From NCBI GenBank assembly GCA_035291705.1, contig DATDRM010000349.1, positions 1 through 8,594 on the forward strand: 8,594 nt of DNA, written 5' to 3'. Below are positions 6,974-8,594 of this stretch, in pieces; within the stretch, counting starts at the first letter, position 1, and each line of letters opens with the position of its first letter. The notes beneath the pieces were generated by a model. It was not told the DNA's origin. It did no database searches and was given only the letters and a program-made list of their open reading frames with translations. Made by a program: the position numbers and the translations under genes. Source of the stretch: DATDRM01 sp035291705. Its GTDB lineage: Bacteria; Chloroflexota; Anaerolineae; Anaerolineales; UBA4823.

Positions 6974-6990
6974 TGTAAAGTGATTGTAAG
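6974..6990 (-). promoter_or_regulatory. PhoP/OmpR-style direct repeat (candidate response-regulator site)
   Basis: Read on the minus strand, CTTACA (6990-6985) and TTTACA (6979-6974) are separated by five nt, so the half-sites repeat every 11 bp. This is the format of known OmpR-family boxes; Gram-positive PhoP and WalR boxes use TTTACA- or TGTAA-like half-sites with N5 spacing. The site lies between the divergent kinase operon and the receiver gene and just upstream of a predicted operon promoter. The OmpR-type regulator encoded in the same operon is the natural candidate binder, by inference only. Confidence 0.45.
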
Positions 6991-7127
6991 GTAATCCGCT
7001 TTGATTTTAGTGCATAATCAACACCGACGGGATACGAGAATCCGAGCAGCAGGTCCATCTGGCGGGCGTGCGTCAAAGCAGTTGAGAAGTGAGAGTCTTA
7101 TTAGTGTCTGATTGGAAGAGGTGATTT

Positions 7128-7550
7128 GTGGTGAGGAGGACAAATTTGTTGACCAGCGTCTTGGTAATTGACGACGATGTCGCCATGACCGAAATGCTTA
7201 AAGCAGTCCTGGAGCCAAAATCGTTCGAAGTGATAACCGCCCATCAAGTGGAGGAGGGGATTGAGGCAACGCGACGTTTGGATCCGGATGTGGTTGTTCT
7301 GGACTTATATATGCCAGGAGCTGATGGATGGCAGGTGTGTCGTTCGATCCGTGAGTTTAGCAAAGTGCCGATCCTTGTCCTCTCGGCCTTAAATAAACCC
7401 GGCGCGGTTGCCCAGGCCCTGGACGAGGGCGCTGACGATTACCTGATCAAGCCAGTACCCAGCGGGGTGTTGGTCGCCCACCTGAAGAATCTGATCCGCC
7501 GGGCACGGGTCGAACGGGAAGCCAGCTCGGCAAGAGCCGATCCTCTTTGA
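7128..7550 (+). CDS. Stand-alone receiver-domain response regulator
   Basis: This protein of up to 140 residues is a single CheY-like receiver domain with no output domain. It has the acidic cluster D15-D17, phosphoacceptor D59 (VVLDLYMPG), switch residue S86 and K108 (IKP), so it should accept phosphate from a histidine kinase. A short charged tail (124-140) follows. It is divergent from the kinase operon and may act as an alternative phosphate acceptor or sink for kinase A or B. The start is uncertain. GTG at 7128 has GAAGAGG six nt upstream (7115-7121). A stronger AGGAGG (7134-7139) sits before TTG codons at 7146 and 7149, which would give the more typical short N-terminus MLTSVLVIDDD or MTSVLVIDDD. 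The stop codon lies inside the left arm of an inverted repeat that pairs with the ribosome site of the next gene. Confidence 0.9.
   Translation: MVRRTNLLTSVLVIDDDVAMTEMLKAVLEPKSFEVITAHQVEEGIEATRRLDPDVVVLDLYMPGADGWQVCRSIREFSKVPILVLSALNKPGAVAQALDEGADDYLIKPVPSGVLVAHLKNLIRRARVEREASSARADPL
7134..7139 (+). promoter_or_regulatory. Strong Shine-Dalgarno inside the annotated start of the receiver gene
   Basis: AGGAGG at 7134-7139 precedes in-frame TTG codons at 7146 (6 nt spacing) and 7149 (9 nt). It would be wasted if translation began only at GTG 7128, so the true N-terminus may be six or seven residues shorter. Confidence 0.5.
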
Positions 7551-7595
7551 AGATAAGCAGACTTCGATTAGAATAACACTAAAATTCAAAGAGGA
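7541..7595 (+). promoter_or_regulatory. 11-bp inverted repeat masking the next gene's ribosome site
   Basis: TCCTCTTTGAA (7541-7551) and TTCAAAGAGGA (7585-7595) are exact reverse complements with a 33-nt loop. The left arm contains the TGA stop of the receiver gene (7548-7550). The right arm covers almost all of the GAGGAG Shine-Dalgarno (7591-7596) of the small Cys-rich gene. In read-through mRNA this stem would hide that site unless a ribosome reaching the receiver stop melts it, which is a translational-coupling arrangement. No U-run follows the right arm, so an intrinsic terminator is unlikely. Confidence 0.6.
7547..7574 (+). promoter_or_regulatory. Possible internal promoter for the small Cys-rich gene
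   Basis: TTGAAG (7547-7552) is followed after 16 bp by TAGAAT (7569-7574), a five-of-six -10 match. Transcription would begin near 7581, beyond the left arm of the inverted repeat. An mRNA made here would therefore carry the small gene's ribosome site unpaired. Confidence 0.4.
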
Positions 7596-7603
7596 GCGAG
7601 ATC

Positions 7604-7900
7604 GTGCAGACCTGCTCGAAATGCAATGCCCTATCCCCAGATGAGGTGACAAATTGTGTCAATTGTGGGGCCGATTTAAGAGAATTGTCGACCACAGCCG
7701 TGGCGCGCAAACGTTTTCAAGGAAACCCGCGGGTGAGAATGGTGAGTATCCTTGTGATGCAAGATGCTTGCCCCGCCTGTAACGAAATCGAGGGGGCTTA
7801 CAGCAAGGACGCGGTACCTGTTTTACCCGTAGAGGGGTGTTCTCACGCCAACGGGTGTCGCTGCTTTTACCAGCCCTATCTGGATGAACTCTATCCTTAA
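7604..7900 (+). CDS. Small Cys-rich double zinc-cluster protein, function unknown
   Basis: This 98-residue soluble protein has an N-terminal zinc ribbon (C4-x2-C7, C18-x2-C21) and a linker with basic residues (about 35-45). A second Cys/His cluster follows: C56-x2-C59, then GCSHANGCRCFYQPY (78-92) with C79, H81, C85 and C87. The C-terminal pattern CPAC...EGC.H..GCRC.Y.P recalls the CPxC...CRC motif at the ends of some phage head-morphogenesis-type proteins and other uncharacterised bacterial proteins. I cannot assign a function. Zinc binding and a role in protein or nucleic acid interaction are inferences. The GTG start at 7604 has GAGGAG (7591-7596) seven nt upstream. It is 53 nt downstream of the receiver gene, and its expression may depend on the hairpin and internal promoter described for 7541-7595. 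Its zinc ribbon is of the same short type as that heading kinase A. Confidence 0.8.
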   Translation: MQTCSKCNALSPDEVTNCVNCGADLRELSTTAVARKRFQGNPRVRMVSILVMQDACPACNEIEGAYSKDAVPVLPVEGCSHANGCRCFYQPYLDELYP

Positions 7901-7930
7901 TTAACCCAGGTTGCTACCTTGAAGGGAACC

Positions 7931-8073
7931 GCCACTAATTGTCATGCTGAGCGGAGCGAAGCATCCCTGCAACATTCGTTTTAGTAGACGCTACAGGGAT
8001 TCTTCGCACCCCTCCACTCGCTCCTTCGTTAGCCTCAGGACAAGGCTACGGGGTGCTCAGAATGACGGGTGGC
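7931..8073. repeat. Palindromic MITE/REP-like repeat element
   Basis: The ends are near-perfect inverted repeats: GTCATGCTGAGC (7941-7952) against GCTCAGAATGAC (8055-8066), 11 of 12 pairing. An outer GCCAC (7931-7935) pairs with GTGGC (8069-8073). Two nested stems lie inside. GCGAAGCATCCCTG (7956-7969) pairs with CAGGGATTCTTCGC (7994-8007) at 13 of 14. GCACCCC (8006-8012) pairs with GGGGTGC (8050-8056), enclosing TAGCCT (8030-8035) and AGGCTA (8043-8048). Together they can fold as a branched cruciform. Sequences with the GTCATGCTGAGC...GAAGCATC...CTCAGAATGAC theme are, from memory, scattered in many copies in several bacterial phyla. It encodes no transposase, so it would be non-autonomous. 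Open frames across it are not genes. Confidence 0.75.
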
Positions 8074-8282
8074 AACTTGAGTTATTTAGCCAGTACCTGA
8101 GACCACTGACGAGCGCTTTCCCCTGGGCGTAGGAATCTGCGGTACGGGCAGAGTAATGCTTCCAGTTCAATCGCTCGAGCCGCCGTCCACGGCGGTGGTT
8201 CCTGTGCTGTAAGTGAGACGACGACGGCGCAGCGAGCAATATTGTCAGGTAACCTTCCCCTTCGCCAGGAGGATCTCTCCAT
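8074..8282. other. Intergenic stretch between the repeat and the last gene
   Basis: About 209 bp with no confident gene. On the minus strand an open frame runs from 8396 to 8082 (in-frame ATGs at 8396 and 8282). It has some protein-like composition near its end but no ribosome site, and it overlaps the better-supported plus-strand gene. It could be a decayed gene remnant. I see no clear promoter or terminator. The sequence ends in the ribosome site of the next gene. Confidence 0.4.
8267..8272 (+). promoter_or_regulatory. Shine-Dalgarno AGGAGG of the truncated last gene
   Basis: AGGAGG at 8267-8272 lies ten nt before the ATG at 8283. It supports this plus-strand start over the overlapping minus-strand frames. 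Confidence 0.7.
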
Positions 8283-8594
8283 ATGACCAACATAGATACG
8301 ATCGTCCGCCAGATCAATAAGGCACTCGTCCCCCAATTCGAGGCAAGGCTGAGGGATCACCTTGCTCTCCAGGACAGGGATTGGCTCATTGAGCAAATCG
8401 TCCGCCTGACCCTAGATGCCCACAGTCTTCAGGAATTGGATCGTAAGCACCTGCAAGAAGTGAAAGCGGCGAAAAGGCAAGCAAGGCTCGCCCGCATCCG
8501 AGAGCATGCCTTCGACCATGACAAACTTAACACATTCGTTGCCAAATACGCTACTTGGGACCGCGATAAGCTGATCGCCGAGCGCTACCTGCTC
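8283..8594 (+). CDS. Unrecognised helix-rich protein, 5' part only
   Basis: The frame opens at ATG 8283 with AGGAGG ten nt upstream and stays open for 104 codons to the end of the window, so the gene is truncated by the window edge. The protein begins MTNIDTIVRQINKAL and continues with RDHLALQDRDWLIEQIVR (24-41). A strongly charged helix with KAAKRQARLARIRE (62-75) follows, then KYATWDRDKLIAERYLL (88-104). It has no cysteines, membrane segment or signal peptide, and is rich in Arg, Lys, Asp, Glu and Leu, with amphipathic helical character. Many codons end in G or C, as in the other genes of the window, which supports real coding. I do not recognise the family. It follows the palindromic repeat and shows no operon link to the genes before it. 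Confidence 0.65.
   Translation, partial: MTNIDTIVRQINKALVPQFEARLRDHLALQDRDWLIEQIVRLTLDAHSLQELDRKHLQEVKAAKRQARLARIREHAFDHDKLNTFVAKYATWDRDKLIAERYLL

Noticed and set aside
6891..7076. 61-codon minus-strand open frame in the divergent control region
   Set aside because: It has no ribosome site at its ATG, no recognisable domain, and overlaps the direct repeat and predicted promoter. The region is better explained as regulatory.
7541..7595. Inverted repeat as an intrinsic terminator of the receiver gene
   Set aside because: The loop is 33 nt, the stem is not GC-rich, and no U-run follows. The right arm coincides with a Shine-Dalgarno instead.
7944..8132. 62-codon plus-strand open frame over the palindromic repeat
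   Set aside because: It is generated by the repeat sequence itself and has no ribosome site or protein features.
8057..8317. 86-codon minus-strand open frame
   Set aside because: Low-complexity Arg/His/Ser composition, no ribosome site, and overlap with the repeat and the supported plus-strand gene.

Overview
This looks like a chromosomal segment of a Chloroflexota bacterium, probably class Anaerolineae. That is an inference from gene style: soluble multi-domain histidine kinases, a membrane-anchored DsbA-like protein with a very basic N-terminus, a double-XRE regulator, small Cys-rich zinc-ribbon proteins, and a palindromic repeat of a kind I recall from Chloroflexota and some other phyla. 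No rRNA, tRNA, CRISPR array or transposase gene is visible.

Layout. (1) Plus strand, 50-1340: a PduO-type cob(I)alamin adenosyltransferase and a DUF554 membrane protein, about 13 nt apart. (2) Minus strand, 1337-2095: a membrane-anchored DsbA/BdbD-like thiol oxidoreductase with its own likely promoter. It runs tail-to-tail into the DUF554 gene, and the two stop codons share TTAA. (3) Minus strand, 6868 down to 2205: a five-gene signalling operon read in the order kinase A (zinc ribbon, tandem MshEN-like repeats, HisKA, HATPase), kinase B (GAF-like, HisKA, HATPase), OmpR-type response regulator, double-XRE protein, GNAT acetyltransferase. Gaps are -8, 30, 24 and 1 nt. (4) A 259-277 bp divergent control region (length depends on the receiver start) with a PhoP/OmpR-style 11-bp-spaced direct repeat and a sigma70-like promoter facing the operon. 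(5) Plus strand: a stand-alone receiver protein, then a small Cys-rich double-zinc-cluster protein whose Shine-Dalgarno lies in a perfect 11-bp inverted repeat overlapping the receiver's stop codon. (6) A palindromic MITE/REP-like element at about 7931-8073. (7) The 5' part of an unrecognised, helix-rich, charged plus-strand gene that runs off the window end.

How it may fit together (inference): two cytosolic kinases and two receivers, one with a DNA-binding domain and one without, could form one signalling module. Neither kinase has a transmembrane segment, so the inputs should be intracellular: possibly a cyclic dinucleotide at the MshEN-like repeats of kinase A and a small ligand at the GAF-like domain of kinase B. 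The XRE and GNAT genes are transcriptionally tied to the module.

The most unusual points are the zinc-ribbon/MshEN/kinase architecture, the hairpin-plus-internal-promoter arrangement before the small Cys-rich gene, and that gene's own uncharacterised C-terminal cysteine pattern.
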